Shown here: piece after piece, positions 1-8,228 of the stretch | Layout of the letters: each line of letters starts with the position of its first letter | Numbering within the stretch: the first letter of the stretch is position 1 | From: JAGLTN01 sp023135255 | Lineage (GTDB): Bacteria > Planctomycetota > Phycisphaerae > Sedimentisphaerales > Anaerobacaceae | Assembly: GCA_030639495.1 (NCBI GenBank) | Contig: DAOWCP010000073.1 | Location: 1-13,001 of the forward strand | Length of the DNA stretch: 13,001 nucleotides | Direction: 5' to 3' | Notes under the pieces: model-generated | The model's input: the letters and a program-made list of their open reading frames with translations, nothing else | The model's database searches: none | What the model was told of the DNA's origin: nothing | Program-made: the position numbers and the translations under genes

Positions 1-643
1 GGAATCTTTTAACCAGTTTTTTTCAGCAGGTGACGGGGAATTTTCCATTTCCCAGAATTATATTTCAGATCCTGACAAGGTTATAGGCCAGGTTCAGGTA
101 CAAGGTGATACGACATACTTGTATGAAATAAGAGGTGGTGCTGTAACTTTGAGCCCCTCTGAGTTTGATTATGAACTACACGGCGAGACGGATCTTTTTG
201 GAGGTGCCAGAGCTATAGCCCACTTTCTTCAAGGAGCTACTTTGACTGTCACAGGCTCGGTTTGGGACGTTAGTGGCGCAACAGACGTGGAAGTTTCTCC
301 TTACGGCACGGTTATGGAAGCAGCAGTACAAGCCGATTTCTATGTTTTCGAGCATGCGATATGGACAAATGAAATTGCTGCTCAATTAAACATGTTTATT
401 ACTGGCGGCGATTTGGCAACAGGTGCCCAGGGATTGCAATCGCTCTATAACGGACTTACTAATGATATCACACTATATAGTTGCCAACAGGGCGTTCCTC
501 CAGTTGCCCCAGTCGTAAGTTTTGCAGAAGACATGATATATACAGATTCAAGCAGTATTATGCAGATTTATTTTATACCCGAACCGGCAACGGTTGTCTT
601 GCTTGGTCTTGGCGCAGTGATGTTAAGAAAGAAAAAGCTTTAA
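1..643 (+). CDS. PEP-CTERM sorting-domain protein, 5'-truncated by window edge
   Basis: The reading frame that ends in TAA at 641-643 is open from position 2, so about 213 C-terminal residues are visible and the true start lies outside the window; the TTG at 119 is only an internal codon. The C-terminus carries a PEP-CTERM signal: IPEPAT, a hydrophobic stretch (VVLLGLGAVML) and a basic tail RKKKL. In this family the tag is recognised by an exosortase after Sec export and the protein ends up at the cell surface or in extracellular matrix. The rest, rich in small, aromatic and acidic residues with few cysteines, matches no enzyme I recognise; there are no visible catalytic motifs. The start, the signal peptide and any operon partners lie to the left. 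The sorting tag is certain; the function of the body is unknown. Confidence 0.85.
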   Translation, partial: ESFNQFFSAGDGEFSISQNYISDPDKVIGQVQVQGDTTYLYEIRGGAVTLSPSEFDYELHGETDLFGGARAIAHFLQGATLTVTGSVWDVSGATDVEVSPYGTVMEAAVQADFYVFEHAIWTNEIAAQLNMFITGGDLATGAQGLQSLYNGLTNDITLYSCQQGVPPVAPVVSFAEDMIYTDSSSIMQIYFIPEPATVVLLGLGAVMLRKKKL

Positions 644-739
644 CGACCGATTAAATGCGGACATCCAAAGAGCCAAACGGCGAGTAGAAACAATAATATA
701 GTGAGACCAGTTATTTTCAGTCCCATAATCAAAAAACAT

Positions 740-812
740 TACGCCCGGCAGGACTCGAACCTGCGACCCCCGGTTTAGGAAACCGGTGCTCTATCCGCTG
801 AGCTACGAGCGC
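740..812 (-). tRNA. tRNA-Arg (anticodon CCT)
   Basis: Read on the minus strand, 73 nt fold as a complete cloverleaf: 7-bp acceptor (GCGCTCG with CGGGCGT, including two G-U pairs), D-arm GCTC/GAGC, 5-bp anticodon stem CCGGT/ACCGG around loop TTCCTAA, 5-nt variable loop GGGTC, T-arm GCAGG/CCTGC with loop TTCGAGT, and discriminator A. The anticodon is CCT, reading AGG (Arg). CCA is not encoded. Six T residues (731-736 as A on the plus strand) follow 3 nt after the tRNA 3' end and could end transcription. Confidence 0.95.
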
Positions 813-827
813 GCAGCTAAACCACAT

Positions 828-855
828 AATCTACAAACAATTTTCAAAAATGCAA
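828..855 (-). promoter_or_regulatory. possible promoter of tRNA-Arg
   Basis: On the minus strand TTGCAT (850-855) and TAGATT (828-833) are separated by 16 nt and would start transcription about 8-10 nt before the tRNA 5' end. Each hexamer matches the sigma70 consensus at 4 of 6 positions. Position relative to the tRNA is the main support. Confidence 0.35.
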
Positions 856-921
856 GCAAATCAAACCATAATTTACCAAAAATACGTACTTCCATCCCCC
901 AAAAAGCCCAAACATCTCATC

Positions 922-1152
922 TCAATCACAATTAACCACAAGCCTGAAACCTCTGTCCCCGCCTGCGCCAGCAGCCTCCAACGGAAACCGCGAAAAAGTT
1001 CTGCAGCTCGTATGATAGTTCCAGTAACTGCCGCCTTTCATTATCATGTCATCGCCACCTGTTGTTTTATCCTGTAATATTCCTGTCAGCAGATCCTTTT
1101 TGCTGTTTAACTCTTTATTTCCCACAGTATTACAAAAACCGCATTTTACCAC
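922..1152 (-). pseudogene. remnant of a formylglycine-generating-enzyme (SUMF1)-like C-terminus
   Basis: A 76-residue minus-strand frame contains, at residues about 34-73, a pattern typical of the end of FGE-sulfatase/SUMF1-like domains: a (K)GGSYWN segment, then CRTFSRF, then GDRGFRLV shortly before the stop. In intact proteins the corresponding order is RGGSW...CR...R...GFR(V/L) and more than 200 further residues precede it. Here the frame opens at a GTG directly after a TAA (1153-1155), and no other part of the domain is visible upstream on that strand, so this is read as a decayed 3' fragment and not a working gene. The first ~33 residues show no clear similarity. FGE-like domains modify sulfatases or have been recruited for other roles and are very common in Planctomycetota. 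The match is by eye, so the call is moderate. Confidence 0.45.
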
Positions 1153-1310
1153 TTATCCTGCTAACCAATTGTCAATCTTTTCAGCTAATAATAACAAATT
1201 ATTTAACTAAATCTTTTTATTATCAAAAAAAAACGTGAAAATTCGCAATTATTGTGGTAGAAAGCAGTTTGAAAAAGATAGGTATTGGGTTTTTATTGCA
1301 AGGACAAAAT
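1153..1310. other. A/T-rich leader region before the unknown secreted-protein gene
   Basis: No gene is supported here. It is strongly A/T-rich. A TTGTCA at about 1171 followed after 17 nt by TAACAA could be a weak promoter for the gene at 1311, but the -10 is poor. The frame of the downstream gene is open back to a GTG at 1254; that start has no ribosome binding site. Confidence 0.4.
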
Positions 1311-2213
1311 ATGACCAGAATAACAGCAGCAGCTTTAGTTTTAATAGCGTTGGTAAGTTGTAGTTTTAACAGCCTTTTGGCAGATGATTGTCAAAATAAG
1401 GCGTCAGATACAACTGTATCAGCTGAAGATGCTAACGGCCCAACTGTGGAATTAAGCTATGGTAAAGGTGAAGAAAAAATAAACTCTACCCCAAACTTTA
1501 TGTACTTTGTCCCACTGATCTCACCTACCCTGGTCGATAGTCAGACAAGCAAAGATAATGGTCAATTATCAAAAGTCATTTCGCGCAAAGTCAAAATCCG
1601 CGGCAATAATTTTAATATTGAATGTGAATTCCAGATGTGGGGCAAGGGAACATATCAAAACACCTTCGACAGCCGACAGATGATAAAAAGAAACATAGGC
1701 AAATTAAACGGCAAAAAGCCCTTAAAACACGTACTCAATTATATCAAATTCGATGGCCAGGGTTATGGAATAATCTCCGCGGAAGGTCAAATCATCGATT
1801 CAAAGCCTGTCATAACAAAAGTCGTCGTTGATTTCAGCTCACGAAAAGACAAAAGCCCTGTAACTATTGGCTTATATAGTATCAATCCTGTCAACAGCGA
1901 ATACAAATACGAAAACAACTTCGGTAAAATAGTAGCAAGGATTAATACGCTTACATTTGTGAGAACAGAAGAAACCCCTATGATGGCTCTCAAGGTTGCA
2001 TCGATAGCAAATAACGAAGCTTCAAACGGCTTCTGGGGATCACTTAAAGGCATGATAGCCAACTTCTTCATTGACCCAATTTCAATCAACCCCAAAGGCA
2101 ACGATACTATGCTGGATTTTGGTCTGGCACTTTATGAAGAACAAAAATCATATACATTCCCAATTGCGGAGAACTTAAAGAAAGCACCTAAGCTTTACTC
2201 AGCAAAAAAATAA
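1311..2213 (+). CDS. secreted or lipoprotein of unknown function, 300 aa
   Basis: The start chosen is ATG 1311, preceded by AAGGA at a 6-nt spacing and directly followed by a signal sequence (MTRITAAALVLIALVSC...). An in-frame GTG at 1254 would put 19 non-signal-like residues in front and lacks a binding site. LVSC at residues 14-17 could be a lipobox; alternatively signal peptidase I could cut after SLLA. The mature part is Lys/Asn-rich and polar, with alternating hydrophobic residues suggesting beta structure in the middle (about residues 90-220), a motif SPVTIGLYSINP and a segment GFWGSLKGMIANFFIDP near residue 250. No enzyme motif or known domain is recognised. It is monocistronic as far as visible, convergent with the efflux operon whose last stop lies 32 bp away. 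It may belong to a lineage-specific exported protein family; function unknown. Confidence 0.8.
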   Translation: MTRITAAALVLIALVSCSFNSLLADDCQNKASDTTVSAEDANGPTVELSYGKGEEKINSTPNFMYFVPLISPTLVDSQTSKDNGQLSKVISRKVKIRGNNFNIECEFQMWGKGTYQNTFDSRQMIKRNIGKLNGKKPLKHVLNYIKFDGQGYGIISAEGQIIDSKPVITKVVVDFSSRKDKSPVTIGLYSINPVNSEYKYENNFGKIVARINTLTFVRTEETPMMALKVASIANNEASNGFWGSLKGMIANFFIDPISINPKGNDTMLDFGLALYEEQKSYTFPIAENLKKAPKLYSAKK

Positions 2214-2233
2214 GAAAACCGTTTTTGTTTTTC
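2204..2233 (-). terminator. weak A/T-rich terminator of the efflux operon
   Basis: On the minus strand, just after the RND stop codon, GAAAA...TTTTC (2214-2233) can pair with a small internal mismatch, followed by TTA and seven T residues (2204-2210). The stem is poor in GC, so efficiency is doubtful. The T-run corresponds to the AAA codons at the end of the convergent gene. Confidence 0.3.
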
Positions 2234-2245
2234 CGAGACACAGTT

Positions 2246-5200
2246 TTAAGCTTCAACTTCCCTGCTGTTTCTGCTTTTGATATCTTCAAGTATCATATAA
2301 AAAGAAGGAACAATAAACAGAGTAATAGCCGTGGCGAACAATACACCGAAAGCCAGGCTGATAGCCATTGGAATCAAAAATCTTGCCTGCAAACTCCGCT
2401 CAAGCAGCATAGGTGCCAGGCCGAAAAATGTCGTCAACGTCGTCAGCATAATAGGTCTGAATCGCCTCGTCGCACTATCACGGATAACCTGATGCAAGGC
2501 GATCCCACTTTCGCGTTCACGGTTAATAAGATCAATGATGATCAGCGAATCGTTAACTACAACACCTGAAAGAGCAACTATACCAAACATAGAAAGTATG
2601 CTGAGATTATACCCCATAAGCAAATGTCCCAAAGTCGCCCCGACAATCCCAAATGGTATCGCCGACATAACGATCAAAGGCTGACTATAGCTCCTGAACT
2701 GAACCGCAAGCAGTGCGTAGATAGCCATCAAAGCTATAACAAAGTTGGTCTTCAATGAACCAAGTGAATCCACTCGTTCTCTTTCCCTGCCCGAATACCG
2801 CCACTGCAAACCGGGAAATTCCGCTACCAACAAAGGTATAACCTGAAACTGCAAATCCTGGTTGATCTCCGACGCATTGGCAACTGCCTCATCGACATCA
2901 GCAGTGACATTTACAACCCGCCTGCGATCTACACGGTTTATCGCTGCATACCCCCTGCCATAATCTACCTCTGCGACTGTATTAAAAGGTATCTCTGTAC
3001 CATCTGCCAGTCTGATCCTCATATTTTCAACATCTGCAAGGCTCTTCCTTTCTTCCTTGGGATACCGCACCATAACACGAATATCATCTCTGCCCCTTTG
3101 AACGCGCTGAGCCTCATCGCCGTAAAATCCCTGCCGAACCTGCCTGGCGAGGTCAGCCAACGTAAGCCCAAGATTTCTACCCGCATCTTTAAGCGAAAGT
3201 TTTATTTCAGCTTTACCCTCTTCAAAACTATCTGCAATTTCGCTTACCCCATTATATTTTCTTAGTATTTCTTTAAGCTTTTCAGATGCTTCAAGAAGCG
3301 TATCAAATTTCTGATGTGTCAATTCAATATTAATCGCATCACCAGCACTGAAAATCTCCGAGAAAAAAGTAAGCGATGAAACACCCGCAACTTCGCCGAC
3401 ACGCTGCCTCCATTTATTTTTCAAAGCTACACTCGAAATATTCCGTTCCTCGCCACCAAGCAATTCGACATTAACCTCCGCAAGATGTGCACTTGCCGAT
3501 GCAGAACTTTTCAATCTTCCCGGACCACCACGGCCGCCGCCGCTGCCTGATGGTTGAGCACCGACTGTCGTTGCAATATGTTTCATAACAGACTCACCAC
3601 CTGCATTGTCACTGTCATATTCAGCAACAACTTCCAAAGCCGCCTTTTCTACTCGCTCAATAATTTCTATAGTCTTTTCTACAGGCGTCCCCTGGGGCAT
3701 CGTCAAAAATGCTGTCATATTATCAGCTTCAACTGCATCAAAAAAAGTAAACTTCACATATCCGCCTGCTACAATACCGACACAAATCAACAATACCGCG
3801 ATTCCCGTAGATATTGTTACATATCGCCACTTAACCGCCATCTCAACTATAATCGCAAATTTACCATTAATAAAATTATCAAGCTTTGCGCCTACCCGGA
3901 GTCTGAACTTTTCTAATAAACTAAAAATAAAATTATCCTTAAGCCTTACCTCCGCAGACAAATGTGCAGGTAATATCAACAAAGATTCAACAAGAGAAAT
4001 AGCCAAAACACTCACCATAACGATAGGCATAACACGCAATATCTTCCCCATCATACCGCTCGTATACGCAAGTGGGGTAAATGCAAATACAGTTGTCAAA
4101 ACAGAAAGGACAACCGGTATCGCCATTTCCTTAACACCCTTAATAGCTGCTTTATGATGCTCCATCCCCTGCTGCATATATTCGAAAATGTTCTCACCTA
4201 CAACAATAGCATCATCAACCACAAGCCCCAATGCCATTATCAAAGCGTACAGCGACATCATATTGATAGAAACACCGAACATCGGCATGATCCAGAATGC
4301 ACCTAAAAAAGATATCGGTATACCGATAGTAACCCAAAAAGCCAGTCGAAGATTTAAAAATATAGTCAGGCAGATAAAAACAAGAACAAGCCCGACACAA
4401 CCGTTCTTAGTTAAAAGAGTTATCCTGTCCTTCAGGATTATTGACCTGTCTTCCCATAAAGCTATGGACACTCCCATAGGCAGGGCCGCTTTCTTTCGGG
4501 CAATATATTCTTTAACCGTACGAGCAACACCAAGAGCACTCTGCTCGCCAACCCGGGAAACCTTTATCAATGCCGCCCTTTTACCATCAAATTTGGTATA
4601 AAGATCCGTATCTTCAAAATCGTCTTTAACAACAGCAATATCACAAAGCCTGATCTTAGTACCATCAGGTTTCGACATTACAATTATTCTTTCAAATTCA
4701 GCTCCGACATATCTCTGCCCTTTCGTCCTTACAAGTATTTCCCCGCCTTTTGTCTTTACAGACCCCGCCGGTATGTCAATAGATGATTGCTTAATCACAG
4801 TGGCAACCTGGTCAAAACTCAAACCATATCGACGAAGATTCTTCTCCGGAACCTCAATAGATATCTCATAAGACCTGACGCCGGAAATGCTCACCTGACT
4901 TATATTATCCTTGGCTGTAAGATCGTCACGAATCTCATCGGCAAGATACCTTAAAGTCTTCTCGCTTACATCGCCGTAAACCACAACTGTAATAACCTGA
5001 TGCCTTGTTGTCACCTCCGAAATTATAGGCTTCTCCGTCTCCACCGGAAACGTCGTAATAGTATCGATCTGCGACTTAACATCATCAAGCACCTTCTGAA
5101 CATCAGCATACTCTTCCACCTCAATTATCGTGGAACCAGCCCCCTCCGATGCGGTAGAATTCAAACGCTTAATTCCCTCTACCCCTCCGACAGCCTCTTC

Positions 5201-5425
5201 AACTCTGAAACTAACACCTTTTTCTACATCTTCCGGCGATGCCCCCCTGTAAGGAACACTAATACTTATCATATCGGTCTGCGTCTCGGGGAATATTTCC
5301 ATCCTGATAGTTATTAAAGACATCGCCCCCGCCACAATAACAAAAAACATCAGCAGATTCGCTGCAACGTGATTAGTCGCAAACCAACCAAGCAAACCTT
5401 TGTTTTCTTTCTTTAGGTCATCCAA
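2246..5425 (-). CDS. RND-family efflux transporter, inner-membrane pump (AcrB/HAE1-like)
   Basis: At 1059 residues this has the normal length of a proton-driven RND pump, which exports small molecules from inner membrane/periplasm through an MFP-OMF conduit. Visible landmarks: TM1 segment after GWFATNHVAANLLM (residues about 14-40); porter-domain start IFPETQTDMISISVPYRGASPEDVE; TM4 motif LGLVVDDAIVVGEN with the proton-relay Asp pair at 404-405 (AcrB D407/D408); a Gly-rich loop GSGGGRGGPGR at about 625-640; second porter half; TM10 ALSGVVVNDSLIIID (N958, D959); C-terminal TM segments. AcrB's TM10 lysine (K940) is replaced by Val, as in some other RND branches. The start is TTG at 5423-5425: it is the only start codon after the upstream in-frame stop, and it gives the family's usual N-terminus; binding site weak. 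It is last in the operon, 148 bp after the MFP gene, with repeat A in the gap. Substrate cannot be told. Confidence 0.95.
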   Translation of the reverse strand: MDDLKKENKGLLGWFATNHVAANLLMFFVIVAGAMSLITIRMEIFPETQTDMISISVPYRGASPEDVEKGVSFRVEEAVGGVEGIKRLNSTASEGAGSTIIEVEEYADVQKVLDDVKSQIDTITTFPVETEKPIISEVTTRHQVITVVVYGDVSEKTLRYLADEIRDDLTAKDNISQVSISGVRSYEISIEVPEKNLRRYGLSFDQVATVIKQSSIDIPAGSVKTKGGEILVRTKGQRYVGAEFERIIVMSKPDGTKIRLCDIAVVKDDFEDTDLYTKFDGKRAALIKVSRVGEQSALGVARTVKEYIARKKAALPMGVSIALWEDRSIILKDRITLLTKNGCVGLVLVFICLTIFLNLRLAFWVTIGIPISFLGAFWIMPMFGVSINMMSLYALIMALGLVVDDAIVVGENIFEYMQQGMEHHKAAIKGVKEMAIPVVLSVLTTVFAFTPLAYTSGMMGKILRVMPIVMVSVLAISLVESLLILPAHLSAEVRLKDNFIFSLLEKFRLRVGAKLDNFINGKFAIIVEMAVKWRYVTISTGIAVLLICVGIVAGGYVKFTFFDAVEADNMTAFLTMPQGTPVEKTIEIIERVEKAALEVVAEYDSDNAGGESVMKHIATTVGAQPSGSGGGRGGPGRLKSSASASAHLAEVNVELLGGEERNISSVALKNKWRQRVGEVAGVSSLTFFSEIFSAGDAINIELTHQKFDTLLEASEKLKEILRKYNGVSEIADSFEEGKAEIKLSLKDAGRNLGLTLADLARQVRQGFYGDEAQRVQRGRDDIRVMVRYPKEERKSLADVENMRIRLADGTEIPFNTVAEVDYGRGYAAINRVDRRRVVNVTADVDEAVANASEINQDLQFQVIPLLVAEFPGLQWRYSGRERERVDSLGSLKTNFVIALMAIYALLAVQFRSYSQPLIVMSAIPFGIVGATLGHLLMGYNLSILSMFGIVALSGVVVNDSLIIIDLINRERESGIALHQVIRDSATRRFRPIMLTTLTTFFGLAPMLLERSLQARFLIPMAISLAFGVLFATAITLFIVPSFYMILEDIKSRNSREVEA

Positions 5426-5437
5426 TTTATACCAATC

Positions 5438-5532
5438 CCAATTAAATTTTTCGCTTTATCCGCGGGTAAATAACTTGAAAATAACAAGTTACGGATTTAT
5501 TCGCGGACATTTACTACCCTTAAGGGTATACA
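5438..5532 (+). repeat. palindromic repeat element, copy A (in MFP-RND gap)
   Basis: This shares about 90% of bases with copy B (9801-9914) from TTTATCCGCGGG onward. Two structures are visible. First, a nested inverted repeat 5460-5506: CCGCG..UAAAU..AACUUG pairing with CAAGUU..AUUUA..CGCGG, with a 4-nt bulge and, in plus-strand RNA, two G-U pairs in place of mismatches. Second, a perfect 14-bp palindrome TACCCTTAAGGGTA (5515-5528). It fills most of the otherwise unusual gap inside a tightly packed operon and would be transcribed in antisense orientation as part of the efflux mRNA. Confidence 0.8.
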
Positions 5533-5573
5533 ATCCTCTGTTCTTCAATACCGTCACCCATAAAAAACGACAG

Positions 5574-6770
5574 TCACTTCTGTTCATCAGCTTCAAGGCG
5601 AACTCTCATCCCGTCAACCACAACATCCAGTGCACTAATTACAATAACGCTGCCATCTTCAAGGGTCCCTGTCACATAAGCAAATTCATCATCCATACGA
5701 ACAACATCAATATCCTTAATATAAAGCCTGTCATTATTAACCACCCAAATCTGATTTCTGTTGTGCACAGCCATCCTCGGAATAGCTATTGCATCTTTCA
5801 AAACCCTGCCCTTTATAGTAACATCAACAAACATACCAGGCATAAGTGCGGGCTTGTTTTCAGTATTCTTAAATGGCTCAGGTACTTCCACAACAACCGA
5901 AACAAACCTCGATTTTATATCAACCTGTCCCGTTGTCCGTGTAATATAGCCCTTCCAGATATGAATCGCACCGGCAAAATCAGCCTTCACTTGTGCCACG
6001 GTTAAAGGCTTGTCTGCATTATCGCCGCCAACCGTCGGCACATCGAACCACGCAAGCTCTCTATCCTCTAAAGGCAGCTCGATCTCAACGGCATCAATAC
6101 CATAAGCACTGCCGAGCGTCTTGCCAACAGTGACAAACTGCCCTAAGTCAACCGTTTCTCTTTCAACCACTACATCTACAGGCAAACTGATCTTCGTCCT
6201 GTCAAGATTCAATTTCGCAGTAGCAAGCGTAGCTTCAGCCGATTGTAATTTGGCCTTGGCTTGTCTTATCTGAGGCTTACGAAGAACCAAATCCGACGTT
6301 GGTTTTGTATCGCCGTGAATCTGTTTCCACTCCTTCAAAGCTACTGCCCCTTCTGATTCCTCAGTTTCAAACTTAACAACCGCCTCGGCAACCCCTGCCT
6401 GTGCCTGCTGAACCAAAAGCTCATAGTCATCCGGTTCTATCTGCAATATCTGGGTCCCTGCCGGTATAAACCCACCCGAAACAAAATCAGGATTGATAGA
6501 AATAATTTTCCCTGCAACCTGCGGAACGATCTCTACCTGTATCTTGGCGATAACAGTGCCGTTACCCTCGATTATCATTTCAACATCATGGCTCTGCAGT
6601 TTCATAGTCTTAACCAAAGGCAAAACAACCTCAGGTCTGACCTGCTTAGGAGCTTTACGCATTTTAACCAGAACAATAACAACAAAAATACCAAATGCGA
6701 TTATCATCAGCGAAAATAAACTCTGTCTGGTTTTTAATCGTAATTTTTTTAGTGAACTCATATTTAACAT
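5574..6770 (-). CDS. RND efflux periplasmic adaptor subunit (HlyD/MFP family)
   Basis: 398 residues, the usual length of membrane-fusion proteins that bridge an RND pump and an outer-membrane channel. Order: short cytoplasmic N-terminus, one membrane anchor at about residues 18-36 (MIIAFGIFVVIVLVK), then a barrel-sandwich/lipoyl half GNGTVIAKIQVEIVPQVAGK at about 69-88, an alpha-hairpin of Ala/Gln/Lys/Glu-rich heptads (about 118-195), the second lipoyl half around TKISLPVDVVVE, and beta-barrel and membrane-proximal parts ending with a PGMFVDVTIKGRVLKDAIAIPRMAV segment, which is typical of the family. No lipobox, so it is anchored by the TM helix. ATG 6768-6770 is used, 3 nt after the OMF stop; GAGGG inside the end of the OMF gene is its likely binding site. 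A second in-frame ATG three codons later is possible. Translationally coupled to the OMF gene. Confidence 0.95.
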   Translation of the reverse strand: MLNMSSLKKLRLKTRQSLFSLMIIAFGIFVVIVLVKMRKAPKQVRPEVVLPLVKTMKLQSHDVEMIIEGNGTVIAKIQVEIVPQVAGKIISINPDFVSGGFIPAGTQILQIEPDDYELLVQQAQAGVAEAVVKFETEESEGAVALKEWKQIHGDTKPTSDLVLRKPQIRQAKAKLQSAEATLATAKLNLDRTKISLPVDVVVERETVDLGQFVTVGKTLGSAYGIDAVEIELPLEDRELAWFDVPTVGGDNADKPLTVAQVKADFAGAIHIWKGYITRTTGQVDIKSRFVSVVVEVPEPFKNTENKPALMPGMFVDVTIKGRVLKDAIAIPRMAVHNRNQIWVVNNDRLYIKDIDVVRMDDEFAYVTGTLEDGSVIVISALDVVVDGMRVRLEADEQK

Positions 6771-6773
6771 CTG

Positions 6774-8228
6774 TTACTTACCCTCAACTTTAAAAATTTC
6801 TTCATTTGACCAGTTACCACCCAACGCCAGCAGCAGATCGATCCTCGAAAACCATAATTGGCCTTTCAGTATCGCCAGTCTGTTCTCGGCATTACTCCGC
6901 CTTCTCTCGGTTTCCAGCAACAGCAATATCTTATTCACACCTCTCTCGTAACGCCCTCTCGCCAGATTCTCTGCCAATTTTGCCTGCTCAAATCTATACC
7001 GTGAATGTTCTAACTGCTGACGAAGTTTAACCTCACTGACAAGTGCGTCTTCAACTTCCTTCATAGCCGTCAGAATTGTCGACGCATAATCGTTTACTAA
7101 TTCTTCAAAACGCGCCTTAGCCGAATCAACTCGCGCACGAAGCTGACCGCCTTTAAATATTGGTTGTACCGCACTGAATACTGTAGAATATACCCATGCC
7201 GGATCGGTATAAATATTACCGCTTCTGCCGCTGCTCCACCCAAGAGACGCCGTTAAAGTCAAATCCGGATAAAGCTCCGCAACCCTGATCCCTATATTCT
7301 CATTAGCTGCCCTTAGAGTATACTCACCTGCTTTAATATCAGGCCTGCGGTCAAGCAGTTTCGCGGGCAGTCCAACATCTACAGGCTTAAAGTCAGGTAT
7401 CTCCGCCAGTGTATCAGGCAACTTTGCCGATGAGCCCGCAGCCGCACCAAGCAGCACATCAAGACTGTGATAAGCCTTACTAACCTGCAATTCAAGTGAA
7501 GGCTCCTGAGATTGAGCAGAGGCAAGATTCTCCCTGGCAAGATAAACATCCACCGGGCTAACCAACCCACCTTCATATCTGCGCTCAACACTCTCCAGCG
7601 TATCAGCAAAACTTTTGCTGTTTGCCCTGGCTATCTCAAGCTGTTTTACAAGCGTAGCAATAGTAACTCTCGACTTGATTACCGTAGCGATCACCGAATT
7701 AACCAGAGCCTGTCGATTATACTCCTGACTCAAAAGCTTATCCCAACTTTGCTGTTCACCTCGTTTCAGCTTACCAAAAATATCCAGAACATAACTCACA
7801 GTAAACTTATGCTCATACGTCCTCGACTTAGTTATACCTGTATCAGGAATTCCTGCACCCGGAGCACCTGTATCGGACCTTCTCATTGTCCTGCTGAAAG
7901 ATGTCGTTATCTCAGGGAGCTTTTTACCCGTCGACTCTGCCAAATCCGCCTGCGCTGCAAGTACCCTCGCCGCCGCCGACTTAAGGTCATAGTTATTCGC
8001 CAGTGCCCTGCGAACAAGCCTCGACGTCGCCTCATCGCCAAAGCTGACCCACCAGTCATCAATGTCACCTGCCTGATTGGCATCACTATCAGGATCGAGA
8101 TTATAATAACCACTCGAAAGCGTAGCAGCAGTTTCAGGCCTTTCATAATCAGGCCCAACCTTACAGCCGACAAACGATAAGCTCATCAAAACAATTAAAC
8201 AAATAATGATTATTCTTCTACAAACCAC
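6774..8228 (-). CDS. outer-membrane factor lipoprotein of RND efflux system (NodT/OprM-like)
   Basis: 484 residues, matching TolC-superfamily outer-membrane channels of the NodT type, which form the exit duct for RND and related pumps. The N-terminus is a lipoprotein signal (CRRIIIICLIVLMSLSFVGC) with the lipobox Cys at residue 22, followed by the family's KVGPDYERPE opening. Two homologous repeats of long helical hairpins are visible; family signatures include VSPVDVYLARENLASAQSQ in the first half, LLDRRPDIKAGEYTLRAANENIG in the middle and QPIFKGGQLRARVDSAKARFE in the second half. The start is a GTG at 8226-8228 immediately after the regulator's TAA (no spacer); the purine-rich GGGGGCGAG upstream is the likely binding site. 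The next in-frame Met (15) would destroy the signal peptide. Its stop is 3 nt before the MFP start. Confidence 0.95.
   Translation of the reverse strand: MVCRRIIIICLIVLMSLSFVGCKVGPDYERPETAATLSSGYYNLDPDSDANQAGDIDDWWVSFGDEATSRLVRRALANNYDLKSAAARVLAAQADLAESTGKKLPEITTSFSRTMRRSDTGAPGAGIPDTGITKSRTYEHKFTVSYVLDIFGKLKRGEQQSWDKLLSQEYNRQALVNSVIATVIKSRVTIATLVKQLEIARANSKSFADTLESVERRYEGGLVSPVDVYLARENLASAQSQEPSLELQVSKAYHSLDVLLGAAAGSSAKLPDTLAEIPDFKPVDVGLPAKLLDRRPDIKAGEYTLRAANENIGIRVAELYPDLTLTASLGWSSGRSGNIYTDPAWVYSTVFSAVQPIFKGGQLRARVDSAKARFEELVNDYASTILTAMKEVEDALVSEVKLRQQLEHSRYRFEQAKLAENLARGRYERGVNKILLLLETERRRSNAENRLAILKGQLWFSRIDLLLALGGNWSNEEIFKVEGK

Noticed and set aside
119..643. TTG at 119 as the start of the PEP-CTERM gene
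   Set aside because: The same frame is open to position 2 with protein-like composition and no ribosome binding site before 119, so the gene simply continues out of the window.
850..1077. 75-residue plus-strand open frame
   Set aside because: It has no binding site, is Lys/Pro/Ser-rich low-quality coding, and is antisense to the FGE-like fragment.
3554..4601. Several open frames of 120-183 residues on the plus strand opposite the RND gene
   Set aside because: They are antisense shadows of a clear 1059-residue transporter gene and show no domain of their own.
7512..8180. 222-residue plus-strand frame opposite the OMF gene
   Set aside because: Antisense shadow; rich in Arg/Ser/Thr/Ile with no recognisable features.
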